This document shows, in pieces, positions 17,520 through 26,189 of a stretch of DNA of 64,000 bases. Position 1 is the stretch's first letter, and the number at the start of each line of letters is the position of its first letter. Origin of the DNA: SIG78 sp045635745. Lineage in GTDB: Bacteria; Verrucomicrobiota; Lentisphaeria; Victivallales; Victivallaceae. The notes under the pieces are model-generated. The model had not been told where the DNA came from. It saw only the letters and a list, made by a program, of their open reading frames with translations, and made no database searches. A program made the translations under genes and the position numbers. The stretch spans positions 1 through 64,000 of the forward strand of contig JAZTWG010000011.1 in assembly GCA_045635745.1 (NCBI GenBank), written 5' to 3'.

Positions 17520-18575
17520 ATGAAAAATTACCGTATCAATCTTATCCCCGGCGACGGCATCGGGGTTGATGTTATCCGCGAAGCGGTCCGGGTGCTCAAC
17601 GAGCTGGAAAAACTTCACGGCGGAGTAAAGTTTGATTTTCATGAGCTGGAGTGGAGTTGCCAGTATTACCTGAAAACCGGACACATGATGCCGGCCGACG
17701 GCTTGAAGATCCTTTCCGATTGCGATTCCATTCTGCTGGGTGCGGTGGGGTTTCCCGGCGTGCCGGATCATGTATCGCTGCGTGAACTTCTGCTGCCGAT
17801 CCGTGTGGGCTTTGACCAGTATGTGAATTTGCGGCCGGTCAAACTGCTCAAAGGCTTGAGCTCGCCCATCAAAAACGAAGATATCGACTTTGTAGTGATC
17901 CGCGAAAATTCCGAAGGCGAATACTGCGGCAAAGGCTTTGTTGAAAAAGAAAATACCCCTGAAGAAACCGTCCATCAGGACAGTATCTTCACCCGCAAAG
18001 GCACCGAACGGATCATCCGTTATGCCTATGAATATGCAAAAAATCATCAGCTCAACAAAGTCATGAGCGCCACAAAATCCAACGCGCTCAATTACTCAAT
18101 GGTCTTCTGGGACAAAGTATTCCACGAAGTCGCTGCCGAATACAAAGAGTTTGAATCAGCTCAAATGCATATCGATGCCCTTGCCGGATACTTTATCATG
18201 CATCCTGACCGGCTGCAGGTCGTGGTGGCCAGCAATCTTTTCGGCGACATCCTGACCGATCTGGGCTCTGCCATGCTGGGCAGTATCGGTATCTCGCCCT
18301 CGGCCAACCTCAATCCCGAAGGCAAATATCCCAGCATGTTCGAACCCATCCATGGCTCGGCGCCGGATATTGCGGGCAAAGGCATTGCCAACCCGGTAGG
18401 TACGTTCTGGGCAGCAGCAATGATGCTTGACCATTTCAAACTCTTTGATATGTCAAATAAACTCATGAATGCGGTGACCGATGTGCTGGCATCCGGCAAA
18501 GTCCGTACTCCGGATATCGGCGGCAAATCAACCACCACCGAAGTAACCGATGCCGTAATCGCAGCAATGAAGTAA
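17520..18575 (+). CDS. Tartrate/isopropylmalate-type NAD-dependent dehydrogenase
   Basis: A 351-residue member of the isocitrate/isopropylmalate dehydrogenase family, which oxidatively decarboxylates beta-hydroxy acids using a divalent metal. N-terminal L-I-P-G-D-G-I-G, then L-R-E-L-L-L-P-I-R and N-L-R-P-V-K-L-L and R-E-N-S-E-G-E-Y are close to tartrate dehydrogenases (TtuC/DmlA). The metal and catalytic region D-I-L-T-D-L and the nucleotide-binding H-G-S-A-P-D-I-A-G-K-G-I-A-N-P are intact. GAGGTG lies 7 nt upstream of the ATG. Without leuC/leuD neighbours, D-malate/tartrate-type activity is more likely than leucine synthesis, but sequence alone does not decide. It stands alone and ends at a strong terminator. 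Confidence 0.85.
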   Translation: MKNYRINLIPGDGIGVDVIREAVRVLNELEKLHGGVKFDFHELEWSCQYYLKTGHMMPADGLKILSDCDSILLGAVGFPGVPDHVSLRELLLPIRVGFDQYVNLRPVKLLKGLSSPIKNEDIDFVVIRENSEGEYCGKGFVEKENTPEETVHQDSIFTRKGTERIIRYAYEYAKNHQLNKVMSATKSNALNYSMVFWDKVFHEVAAEYKEFESAQMHIDALAGYFIMHPDRLQVVVASNLFGDILTDLGSAMLGSIGISPSANLNPEGKYPSMFEPIHGSAPDIAGKGIANPVGTFWAAAMMLDHFKLFDMSNKLMNAVTDVLASGKVRTPDIGGKSTTTEVTDAVIAAMK

Positions 18576-18599
18576 TATTGCCGCCAGACGCAACAAAGC

Positions 18600-18637
18600 A
18601 ACAGCCGGATGCAAGCAACCGCCCGGCTGTTTTTTTA
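18600..18637 (+). terminator. Rho-independent terminator of the dehydrogenase gene
   Basis: AACAGCCGG pairs perfectly with CCGGCTGTT around a 14-nt loop and is followed by eight T, 25 bp after the stop codon. Confidence 0.9.
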
Positions 18638-18730
18638 CGCTTTAAGCACAGAAGAAGTTGAAAGTTTTACACCTTGTGCTATCTTATAAAATGTATCATT
18701 GTTCAATAATTTAAAGTGAAAGGTTTTTAT

Positions 18731-20170
18731 ATGCTTGATCAATCTGCTATTGCCGCAAGTTTGCGCGATCTTGGCTTGAGAAATGGCGATATCGTACTGC
18801 TGCACAGCTCACTTATCAGCCTCGGGAAAGTCAATGGAGGCCCGGCGGCCGTGATCGATGCATTTCTGGATGTCATCGGAGCGGAAGGCACACTACTGGT
18901 GCCGGTCTTCGGAGCGCTGGGGATCCTGACCGATGAAGTGAAAAACCGTCCCGGAGCGGTCATCAGCCCCTGCCCGATCGGCACGCTGGCGGCCATCGGA
19001 AAAGATGCACAGGAACTCTGCCGCGACCACTGGAAGGCCGAAACCGCCCACGGCAACGATACACCATATACCCGGCTGGCAGAAAAAGGCGGCTTTATCT
19101 GTCTGCTTGGCGTAGACCAGGACCGCAACACCACGCTGCACAGCGTGGAAGCGCTGCTGGAACTGCCATATTTGAATACCACTACCAGAACGTTCACCAC
19201 TCCGGATGGCGAAGAGATAACCAAATCGTGGAAATTCTATCCGGGGCCGCACCGTGATTTCATCGGTCTTGACTCCATGCTCACCGCGGCCATGACCCGC
19301 GGCCGTATCGGCAATGCAGAAGTGCGGCTGATCGATGCCCGGAAAATGTATGATACGGCCTTGAGCATCGGCAATCTCGACCCGGCGTTTGTGCTTTGCG
19401 ACAATCCGGAATGTGCCGATTGCGTAAGACAGCGCGCAGCGATCTTTGCCGACCGCATAGCCCACGAAAGCTTCCGTCTTGCCGCTTCCAGCCGTCTGGC
19501 CGGCAGATATGTGGACGAAATGATCGAAAACTGCCGAAAAAACGGCATTGAGTACCTTGAACTTGATTTCATCCAAGGTAAAGCATGGTACAAATACCCC
19601 GTGGAAAAACTCAACGGCTGGATGGCGGCACTCAATGCCGAAAAAATTCAAGTAAGCGCAGTGCGCTGTATGAGCGTACCTGAAAATGCCCAGGCGCTGG
19701 TCGATCTGGCCGCCGCGATCGGGGTCAAGTGCATGATCCTGCCGTTAAACGACAGTTACAGCGCGGCAAAAGCCGCCGCCGATGCCGGTTTGAGCGTGAA
19801 ATATTTCAATACCAATCAGGGAGCGGTCCGCGCCGCAGCCAAGCTCAACCGCCACCGGACAGCGGCCAATAACACCTATGGATTTGTCTTCAATCCGGCA
19901 AACTTTGTGCGGGCCGGTGAAATGCCGTTCCTGCAATCGTGGCGTCTCGGCAGATTCATCAAAACCGCACAGCAGCTCGATATTGTGGATATGACGTGGG
20001 ATGAACGCTATACCGCATTCGCCGGCGGCAATGCGGAAATCAAAGAACTTATTTCCATTGTACGCTGCCACAACTTTTCCGGGTTCATGACGCTGGGCGG
20101 CGGCGGCAGCTACCCCGGCACGCTGACAGAAGCGGTTGCCAACTTTACCGAATTGCTGGATACCATGTAA
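18731..20170 (+). CDS. AAC(3)-type acetyltransferase fused to a TIM-barrel isomerase-like domain
   Basis: The ATG at 18731 is chosen because AAAGG stands 7 nt before it; an upstream in-frame GTG at 18716 has no such site. The 479-residue protein has two parts. Residues 1-235 are an AAC(3)-type acetyltransferase: I-V-L-L-H-S-S-L-I-S-L-G, G-G-P-A-A-V, and T-T-L-H-S-V-E with the expected catalytic His; the usual H-P-T-H-S motif is replaced by C-P-I-G-T. A Cys cluster C-D-N-P-E-C-A-D-C follows at 223-231. Residues about 255-479 resemble xylose-isomerase-like/AP-endonuclease-2 TIM barrels (N-G-I-E-Y-L-E-L-D-F; final G-G-G-G-S-Y-P-G-T-L). Possibly an enzyme that isomerises and acylates an amino sugar; this is inference. 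The leader GTGAAAGGTTTTT is also found before the other AAC(3) fusion at 11054. Confidence 0.8.
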   Translation: MLDQSAIAASLRDLGLRNGDIVLLHSSLISLGKVNGGPAAVIDAFLDVIGAEGTLLVPVFGALGILTDEVKNRPGAVISPCPIGTLAAIGKDAQELCRDHWKAETAHGNDTPYTRLAEKGGFICLLGVDQDRNTTLHSVEALLELPYLNTTTRTFTTPDGEEITKSWKFYPGPHRDFIGLDSMLTAAMTRGRIGNAEVRLIDARKMYDTALSIGNLDPAFVLCDNPECADCVRQRAAIFADRIAHESFRLAASSRLAGRYVDEMIENCRKNGIEYLELDFIQGKAWYKYPVEKLNGWMAALNAEKIQVSAVRCMSVPENAQALVDLAAAIGVKCMILPLNDSYSAAKAAADAGLSVKYFNTNQGAVRAAAKLNRHRTAANNTYGFVFNPANFVRAGEMPFLQSWRLGRFIKTAQQLDIVDMTWDERYTAFAGGNAEIKELISIVRCHNFSGFMTLGGGGSYPGTLTEAVANFTELLDTM

Positions 20171-20171
20171 T

Positions 20172-22346
20172 ATGCCTACCGGCGGTGCAGAAAAAAATCC
20201 TGCCGGAGAACAGGAAAAACTCTCCGGCGAAATCGTACGCATACTGTTTGTCAATCCCGATAATCAGTACAGCGTTCTGCACATACTTACGCCGGAACGC
20301 AAAACCGAAACCGTCTGCGGCACCAATTTCGGCTGCAGCGAAGGCGAATATATCGAAGCTGTCGGCCGCTGGGTGGAACACCCCGAATACGGCCGGCAGT
20401 TCAAAGCCGATGTTATCGGCGCGGTGCTGCCCGAAAGCACACTGGGGCTGAAACGCTTTCTGGCTTCGGGTATTATTCCGGGTATCGGCAGCAAAACAGC
20501 AACAGCCATTGTGGATTATTTCGGCAAGGATACCTGCGATATTTTGACCAATCACCCCAACCGCCTGCGGGAAATACCCAAGATGGGCATGAAAAAAATC
20601 GCCGCCATACGCGAAGCTTGGAAAAAGTATGGCGAGCGGCGCCAGAGCGCGATTTTTCTGCAAGGTTTGGGCATAACGCCCGCATATTGCGCCAAATTAT
20701 TCAAACGCTACGGCGATGCCGCCGCACAGATAGTAAGGCAAAACCCCTACCAACTGGCCCAGGAGGTCGATGGCATAGGTTTTCTCCGTGCCGACCAGAT
20801 TGCCGCCAGTCTGGGAGTGGCACCGGATGCCCCGGAACGCCTTTGTGCCGGAGCAGTACATGCGCTTGATGTGCAGACCCAGCACGGACATTGCTGTATA
20901 CCCCGGGAACAACTGCTGAAAGATATCAGCGAACTGCTGAAAATCGATGAAGTCGCCGCCTTACAGGCTATGGCTTTTGCCATAGATAAAAAACGCATCA
21001 TCATCGATGAAGAAATGGCATATCTGCCGTATCTCCTCAAATACGAGTGCGAACTGCCGCGGCATATCAAACGCTTGAGCAGTATGAGCACTTTTTCGGG
21101 TGCAGTTACCCGGAAAGTACCGCCGCGCAGCGAACTTGAATTATCCGACGAACAAACTCAAGCTGTGGCAGCCGTCGGACAGTCGCCGCTGGTGATAATC
21201 ACCGGCGGCCCCGGGGTGGGTAAAACCACAGTACTGGGGGAAATCGTCCGGCGCGCCAAACGGGCCAATTTGCGTCTGGCGCTGGCCGCCGCCACCGGCC
21301 GGGCCGCCAAGCGGATGAGCGAAGCCACCGGCGAAACCGCAAAAACCCTGCACCGGCTGCTGGGCTTTGATGCCGACAGCAACACCTTTTCTTTCAACAG
21401 CGATAAGCCGCTGGAAGCCGATATGATTTTAGTCGATGAAGTCTCTATGCTTGATCTACCGCTGGCGACCGCGCTTTTCCGGGCGGTGCGCACCGGCGCA
21501 AGTCTGGTATTGATCGGCGATGCAGACCAGCTGCCTTCAGTAGGTCCGGGGCGGGTGCTGGCAGATCTGCTGGAGTGCGGTAAATTTTTTGCTGTCTGCC
21601 GCCTGACCAGAATATTCCGTCAGGCCAGCGAAAGTCTGATCATTACCAATGCTCACCGGGTAAACTCCGGCTTGCTGCCGGATCCCGGAGTCAACAACGA
21701 TCCGGATGAACTCAAAGATTTTTACTGGATCGATCAGGATGACCCCAATGCAGCCGTAAAAATCATAGAAAAACTGCTGAACCGCATTCCCGGGCGCTTC
21801 GGTTATGATCCCGTGGATTCCGTGCAGATACTGACCCCCATGAACCGGACATTGTGCGGTACCGCAAATTTGAATGCGGAGCTGCAAAAATTGTTAAATC
21901 CGGCAGTTAAAGATGCCGTCGACGCGGGCGAGCGGGTGTTCAAACTCGATGACAAGGTTATGCAGATAACCAATAATTACGACAAAAATGTCTTCAATGG
22001 CGATATGGGTGTTATCCGCTATATCAACAGAAAAGAACGTATTCTGGCAGTAAAATTTGATAATGAGCGGCTGATAAAATATACTTCCGATGAATTTTCC
22101 GAGCTGGTTCATGCCTACGCCATAACGGTGCATAAATCGCAGGGCTGCGAATTTCCGGCGGTGATTCTTGTTATGCAGTCAGCACATTACATGATGCTGG
22201 GGCGTAATTTGCTTTATACCGCCATGACCCGCGCCAAAGAGCTGCTGATAATCGTCGGCAGCCGCAAGGCGTTGGAAATGGCGGTGGCAAACTACCGGAG
22301 CGAGGTAAGATACACGCTCCTGAAAAAGCGCCTGCTGGAAATCTGA
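20172..22346 (+). CDS. recD2: RecD2-type ATP-dependent DNA helicase
   Basis: The start is set at the ATG 1 bp after the stop of the upstream gene; the frame is open further upstream only inside that gene. 724 residues. The N-terminal part has an OB-like region and tandem helix-hairpin-helix segments (I-P-G-I-G-S-K-T-A). The motor has Walker A G-G-P-G-V-G-K-T-T near residues 345-353, Walker B L-V-D-E-V-S-M-L-D near 420, and late motifs H-K-S-Q-G-C-E-F and Y-T-A-M-T-R-A-K-E, as in superfamily 1B 5'-3' helicases. The length and the HhH region match RecD2, the RecBC-independent form. Its likely role is DNA repair or recombination. It shares a strand and near-overlap with the AAC(3) fusion but no obvious function. 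Confidence 0.92.
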   Translation: MPTGGAEKNPAGEQEKLSGEIVRILFVNPDNQYSVLHILTPERKTETVCGTNFGCSEGEYIEAVGRWVEHPEYGRQFKADVIGAVLPESTLGLKRFLASGIIPGIGSKTATAIVDYFGKDTCDILTNHPNRLREIPKMGMKKIAAIREAWKKYGERRQSAIFLQGLGITPAYCAKLFKRYGDAAAQIVRQNPYQLAQEVDGIGFLRADQIAASLGVAPDAPERLCAGAVHALDVQTQHGHCCIPREQLLKDISELLKIDEVAALQAMAFAIDKKRIIIDEEMAYLPYLLKYECELPRHIKRLSSMSTFSGAVTRKVPPRSELELSDEQTQAVAAVGQSPLVIITGGPGVGKTTVLGEIVRRAKRANLRLALAAATGRAAKRMSEATGETAKTLHRLLGFDADSNTFSFNSDKPLEADMILVDEVSMLDLPLATALFRAVRTGASLVLIGDADQLPSVGPGRVLADLLECGKFFAVCRLTRIFRQASESLIITNAHRVNSGLLPDPGVNNDPDELKDFYWIDQDDPNAAVKIIEKLLNRIPGRFGYDPVDSVQILTPMNRTLCGTANLNAELQKLLNPAVKDAVDAGERVFKLDDKVMQITNNYDKNVFNGDMGVIRYINRKERILAVKFDNERLIKYTSDEFSELVHAYAITVHKSQGCEFPAVILVMQSAHYMMLGRNLLYTAMTRAKELLIIVGSRKALEMAVANYRSEVRYTLLKKRLLEI

Positions 22347-22348
22347 AA

Positions 22349-23179
22349 TTACAGCACGGTGCGGGTATTGAGATACCAATCCCAATATTTACGCAGATAT
22401 TCCACCTGCTTGCGGTGACTTTCAAAGCAGAACCATCCGCTCTGAAGCGCACACCAGCCGTCAATAGTTTTGCGGTCAAGCGCATAACTGATCTTGCTGC
22501 ATTGATTTTTCAGCTGCTTCATGGGCTGCGGTATGCCGCCCTCGCCGTAAGCGTGCAAAAATTGGCCCTGAATGATCTCTTTACCAGGCAGCAGTTCGCG
22601 TATCTGCCGGATATCTTCATGATACAAAGCGTTCCAGAAGTAATCGCTGGAGTTCCAGAGCCATACACTCAAGCCATCAAAATCATCGGCGCAACTGACA
22701 AGACTTTTGTGATCCTGCGTAGTGAAATATCGCACCAGATAGAGTTTAAGATCCGGATTGATATTTTTCATAGTTGCAGAAACCCGGTGCAGATCTTCAT
22801 CGCTCATATTCTTCGATGGGCCCACCGGCGAACGGAAATCATCGATAACCGCCCCTTTTATATTGGGGTATTTAAGCGAAAGCCGGGCCAGTTTTTCAGC
22901 GGCTTCCACATAATAGATCTGCCAGTTGCCTTTGCCGGGGCCGTTGGCTTCAATGTGGGTGAGACCTCCGATCACACTGGGTATATCGCGCAAACGCTCG
23001 CATTGACTTTCCGAAAAAGCATCAAGCGTATGCAGCCCATTGAGCCAGAATACATTATCAGCCTGCAAATACTTTGCTCCGGTTTCCAGACTGCATGAAG
23101 TGGATTTATCCACAAAAAAAGCTTTGCCCGGAACAGAATCCAGCACATAGCCCCATACCCAGAATTTGTTATTGCTCAT
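22349..23179 (-). CDS. Uncharacterised TIM-barrel protein, possibly glycosidase-like
   Basis: 276 residues, no signal peptide. I do not recognise the family with certainty. Alternating strands and helices with I-K-G-A-V-I-D-D-F-R-S near residue 113 and L-S-V-W-L-W-N near residue 178 suggest a TIM barrel of the kind seen in putative glycosidases, with Asp residues at strand ends. It is rich in Trp and Tyr, consistent with a sugar-binding cleft. It is convergent with recD2, the two stops being 2 bp apart. It was named only by fold impression, so treat the function as unknown. Confidence 0.55.
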   Translation of the reverse strand: MSNNKFWVWGYVLDSVPGKAFFVDKSTSCSLETGAKYLQADNVFWLNGLHTLDAFSESQCERLRDIPSVIGGLTHIEANGPGKGNWQIYYVEAAEKLARLSLKYPNIKGAVIDDFRSPVGPSKNMSDEDLHRVSATMKNINPDLKLYLVRYFTTQDHKSLVSCADDFDGLSVWLWNSSDYFWNALYHEDIRQIRELLPGKEIIQGQFLHAYGEGGIPQPMKQLKNQCSKISYALDRKTIDGWCALQSGWFCFESHRKQVEYLRKYWDWYLNTRTVL

Positions 23180-23381
23180 AAAATAACTCCCTTATTTTAG
23201 CGATATTTCTGAATATTATAGCATAATCGCGAAAAAAGTAAAGCCATTCGTCAACTTTTTCCAATAAAAAATTTGCAAAAAATTTTTATCCGGTTATTTT
23301 AATACAGAGGCTTGATGCCGCGTTTTTATTTTTCAACATATGCCAACGATGGCATAATTTAATCACCAATACGGAATACAA

Positions 23382-24236
23382 ATGAAAAAGTTGATATTAT
23401 TTTTGCTTCTGCTCGGTATGAGTTTGAGTGCTGATACAATCAAGTGCGTATCGCACCGCGGTGAAGAATTTGCAGCCCCGGAAGCGAGCCGCCCGGCATT
23501 TGAGCTGGCCATGAAATTGAGTGCCGATATTATCAAACTTGATGTACGCTCCACTAAAGATGGCGTGCTGGTTCTCTCGCACGACGAAACACTTAAACGT
23601 ACTATGAATTGGGATGTGAAAGTTGCAGAAAAAACTTTTGCAGAACTGAAAAAACAAGGAACTTTTCAGGAAGTTGGCGGCTATAAGAATGAAAAACTTC
23701 TGACGCTTGCCGAAGCACTCGAAATTGTAAAAACAGCGCCGGAATTCTGGCTTGATCCCAAGGATAAATCGCCGAAAACCATTGATAATGCCGTAAAAAT
23801 GATGCTCGATTCCGGGATCAGACCGCAGCAGATCATGATCGCAGCATTTTCCAATATTGTCCTTGAATACGCCCGGGAAAAACATCCGGATATCCGGCGG
23901 GTCAAACATCTTGTAATACGCAAGATTGCTTCCGGCAAATACAAAGGCATGTACAGCGGTAACTTCAAACCCCATTTATACAAAGATTCTGCGGCAATAA
24001 CCAGAGCTTTGCTCGCTGAACAGAAACGGCTGGGACTTTATGGAGTAAACATACCGCTGAAAGCATTTTTCGACGGCATTTATCATGCTGAAGAAATGCA
24101 GAAACTCCGGGAAAATAAACTGTGGTGTGCGCTTTATTTTGTGCATGATTCTGCAACTGCGGAATATGCCGGCAAACTCAAAAGTGATGCTTTTGTAACT
24201 GGTGCTGTCGAAAAAGTAAGATCATATTGTAAATAA
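23382..24236 (+). CDS. Exported glycerophosphodiester phosphodiesterase-like protein
   Basis: 284 residues with a signal peptide (residues 1-16). The GDPD signature is clear: S-H-R-G-E-E near residue 26, A-P-E-A-S, L-D-V-R-S-T-K-D-G-V-L-V-L-S-H-D and L-K-R-T. The usual E-L-D metal-binding pair reads K-L-D, and the later E-I-K region reads L-D-P-K, so two acidic metal ligands are changed. It could still be active with altered metal chemistry, act as a lyase, or be a binding protein. It begins a run of exported proteins on the plus strand and is followed closely (29 bp) by the pseudopilin gene, suggesting cotranscription. Confidence 0.8.
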   Translation: MKKLILFLLLLGMSLSADTIKCVSHRGEEFAAPEASRPAFELAMKLSADIIKLDVRSTKDGVLVLSHDETLKRTMNWDVKVAEKTFAELKKQGTFQEVGGYKNEKLLTLAEALEIVKTAPEFWLDPKDKSPKTIDNAVKMMLDSGIRPQQIMIAAFSNIVLEYAREKHPDIRRVKHLVIRKIASGKYKGMYSGNFKPHLYKDSAAITRALLAEQKRLGLYGVNIPLKAFFDGIYHAEEMQKLRENKLWCALYFVHDSATAEYAGKLKSDAFVTGAVEKVRSYCK

Positions 24237-24265
24237 AATAAAATAAAAAAAGGAGATTCAAGAAA

Positions 24266-25042
24266 ATGAAAAACAGAAAACACTTTACGCTTATCGAGCT
24301 CTTGGTTACTACTGCACAACAGAACTGTTTTTCAAAACTAAAAAGCAACACCTCCTTACGCCCGTCAGGGCGCACTTCACGCTTGACGCAGTCAAGCTCT
24401 TCACGTCTTCACACGCCGAAGGCGTTCTTCACTCAAACAGCGTTTACGCTGATTGCACTGCTGGTCGTCATCGCCATTATTGCGATTCTTGCCGCTATGC
24501 TGCTGCCTGCTTTGAGTGCATCCAGAGAACAGGCGAGAACTTCGCAGTGTGCCAGTAATTTACGACAGACGATGATCGCTTTGTTCAGTTATGCAGATGC
24601 ATATAATGAAACATTACCTTACAGCAAATATAAAACTGATCAGACCGAACATTGGTGGAAGAAAAATGTACTCCGGATATTTCTTAACGGGCATAATGAA
24701 GACCATAAATTCTGGCGGTGTCCTTCTGCAGATGTAAAAGGTTCCAAAGCAAACTTCAACATAGATGGTTCTATAACTTATGGCATGAACTATGATTTGA
24801 GTTTCAGTAATCCCGCCAAAGTACTCGTGCCCTCCAATGTAATAGTATTTGCAGATGCACACAAAAATTATCATCCATCGCTGACAAGCGGCTCTTATGG
24901 AGTTGTTGATATACGGCATAATACGCGTGCCAATGTGGCGCTTATGGATGGTCATGTAGATATTATCCATGCGGTTATTGATGATTCAAAAAAATCTTAT
25001 AACGGTTATTGGCTGAAACCTACTATTGATACTCCCAAATAA
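24266..25042 (+). CDS. Pseudopilin with duplicated signal and inserted palindromic segment
   Basis: 258 residues. After M-K-N-R-K-H comes F-T-L-I-E-L-L-V, which then breaks into T-T-A-Q-Q and about 45 residues rich in Ser, Arg and Thr. A second F-T-L-I-A-L-L-V-V-I-A-I-I-A-I-L-A-A-M-L follows at about residues 61-80. The second copy has Ala at -1 and Ala instead of Glu5, positions that matter for prepilin peptidase and assembly; the first has His at -1. The C-terminal part ends with an H-X9-DG-like region (D-I-R-H-N-T-R-A-N-V-A-L-M-D-G-H), typical of this family. AGGAG lies before the ATG. The inserted DNA contains three hairpins and four CTTCAC repeats (see separate feature). Whether it is exported is uncertain. 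Confidence 0.8.
   Translation: MKNRKHFTLIELLVTTAQQNCFSKLKSNTSLRPSGRTSRLTQSSSSRLHTPKAFFTQTAFTLIALLVVIAIIAILAAMLLPALSASREQARTSQCASNLRQTMIALFSYADAYNETLPYSKYKTDQTEHWWKKNVLRIFLNGHNEDHKFWRCPSADVKGSKANFNIDGSITYGMNYDLSFSNPAKVLVPSNVIVFADAHKNYHPSLTSGSYGVVDIRHNTRANVALMDGHVDIIHAVIDDSKKSYNGYWLKPTIDTPK
24359..24432. repeat. Array of three hairpins and four CTTCAC repeats in coding DNA
   Basis: CGCCC-GTCA-GGGCG at 24359-24372, GCTTGAC-GCA-GTCAAGC at 24381-24397 and ACGCC-GAA-GGCGT at 24413-24425, each perfect with a 3-4 nt loop. CTTCAC occurs at 24375, 24399, 24407 and 24427, between and after the hairpins. The whole array is in frame and lies between two copies of the pilin signal. Confidence 0.85.
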
Positions 25043-25078
25043 AACTGATGAAAATTATCGATCACAGGAAATAGTTTT

Positions 25079-26155
25079 ATGAATATTGCTGAAAAGATAC
25101 TGCTCGGTACGCTGTTGATATTTTCCGCTGTCTGTTTTGCCCGGGAACAATACGAAGTTGTACTGCTGGGTGATCTGCACTATGCTGCTGAGGATATTGT
25201 TGAACGCGATAAAATCACCAGACACCGCAATAATCTGCTGAATATTTTCCTGAAAGCCTGGGAAAAGCATGTCCCCGGAGTGTTGAAACGCGCTGCAGAG
25301 TATTCAGCAAAAGATAATGTGCTGTTTACGGTGCAATGCGGCGACATTACCAATGGCGACGAAGGCAACTACGAATTTTCCCGCACCTGTTTTGAGCGGG
25401 TTCTCAAACTGGTGAATCAGGGTAATAAAAAGAGTGTTTACGTTGTTCGCGGCAATCATGACCTCGAAGGCAAAGGCAAAGAAAAAGCTTGCAACGATGT
25501 ACTTTATGAATATATGAAAACACAGGATGTGACTTTCTCCATGCCCGGAAAAGATCACACCAGTTACAAGATCGTAGGCAAAGATTTGTTTATATTTTAT
25601 GACGGCATGACCGAATCGCTGGAATCATTGGAAGCTGCACTTCAGGCCAAGCCCGATGCCCGGCACAAATTTCTGGTAACTCATCTGCCGGTGATGCCCT
25701 GTAAATTTTCGCCCCCCGCCCTTCACTATATTTGCGGCAGATACAGTCCAAACGGCGATAAGATCCGCTCATTGGCGATCAAAAACAATCTGATCGTGCT
25801 GGCGGCACATACGCACATAACCACTTACTTTGACTGGAAAACTCCCGAAGGCAGCTTAAAACAGTTTATATCTTTCAGCATAGTCAGCGATCCGGCAGTA
25901 AAGCCGGAAAAGATAACCTATACCGGGGAAGAATATTTCAAACACTTTGAAAAAAACTTTTACCCCATCCTTTCGCCCAAAGACCGCAGCGATTTGCAGA
26001 ATGTGTTAAAGCGGTACCGGGGCAAGCTGGAATCATGCGTGCATTATAAAAATGTATCCGGCTTCAACGTTTTAAGAGTAGATGGCGACAAGGTTTTTGT
26101 GGATATTTATTGCGGGAAACTCGACAAGCCGTTTTTTACGCAGAAAATCAACTGA
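25079..26155 (+). CDS. Exported calcineurin-like metallophosphoesterase
   Basis: 358 residues with a signal peptide (residues 1-21, ending C-F-A). Dinuclear-metal motifs are in order: G-D-L-H near residue 31, C-G-D-I-T-N-G-D near 87, R-G-N-H-D near 125, V-T-H-L-P near 200 and A-H-T-H near 242. All ligands expected of the family are present. It should hydrolyse phosphomonoesters or diesters in the periplasm or outside. AGGAAAT precedes the ATG. It lies 36 bp after the pseudopilin gene and 34 bp before the GH123-like gene, in the same run of exported proteins, so probably in one operon. Confidence 0.9.
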   Translation: MNIAEKILLGTLLIFSAVCFAREQYEVVLLGDLHYAAEDIVERDKITRHRNNLLNIFLKAWEKHVPGVLKRAAEYSAKDNVLFTVQCGDITNGDEGNYEFSRTCFERVLKLVNQGNKKSVYVVRGNHDLEGKGKEKACNDVLYEYMKTQDVTFSMPGKDHTSYKIVGKDLFIFYDGMTESLESLEAALQAKPDARHKFLVTHLPVMPCKFSPPALHYICGRYSPNGDKIRSLAIKNNLIVLAAHTHITTYFDWKTPEGSLKQFISFSIVSDPAVKPEKITYTGEEYFKHFEKNFYPILSPKDRSDLQNVLKRYRGKLESCVHYKNVSGFNVLRVDGDKVFVDIYCGKLDKPFFTQKIN

Positions 26156-26189
26156 TTAAAATAAATAACACCTTAAGGATTAAATATTT

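Noticed and set aside
8295..20170. AAC(3) domains considered as aminoglycoside resistance genes
   Set aside because: Both are fused to other enzyme domains and lie among metabolic genes, so a resistance role is not supported.
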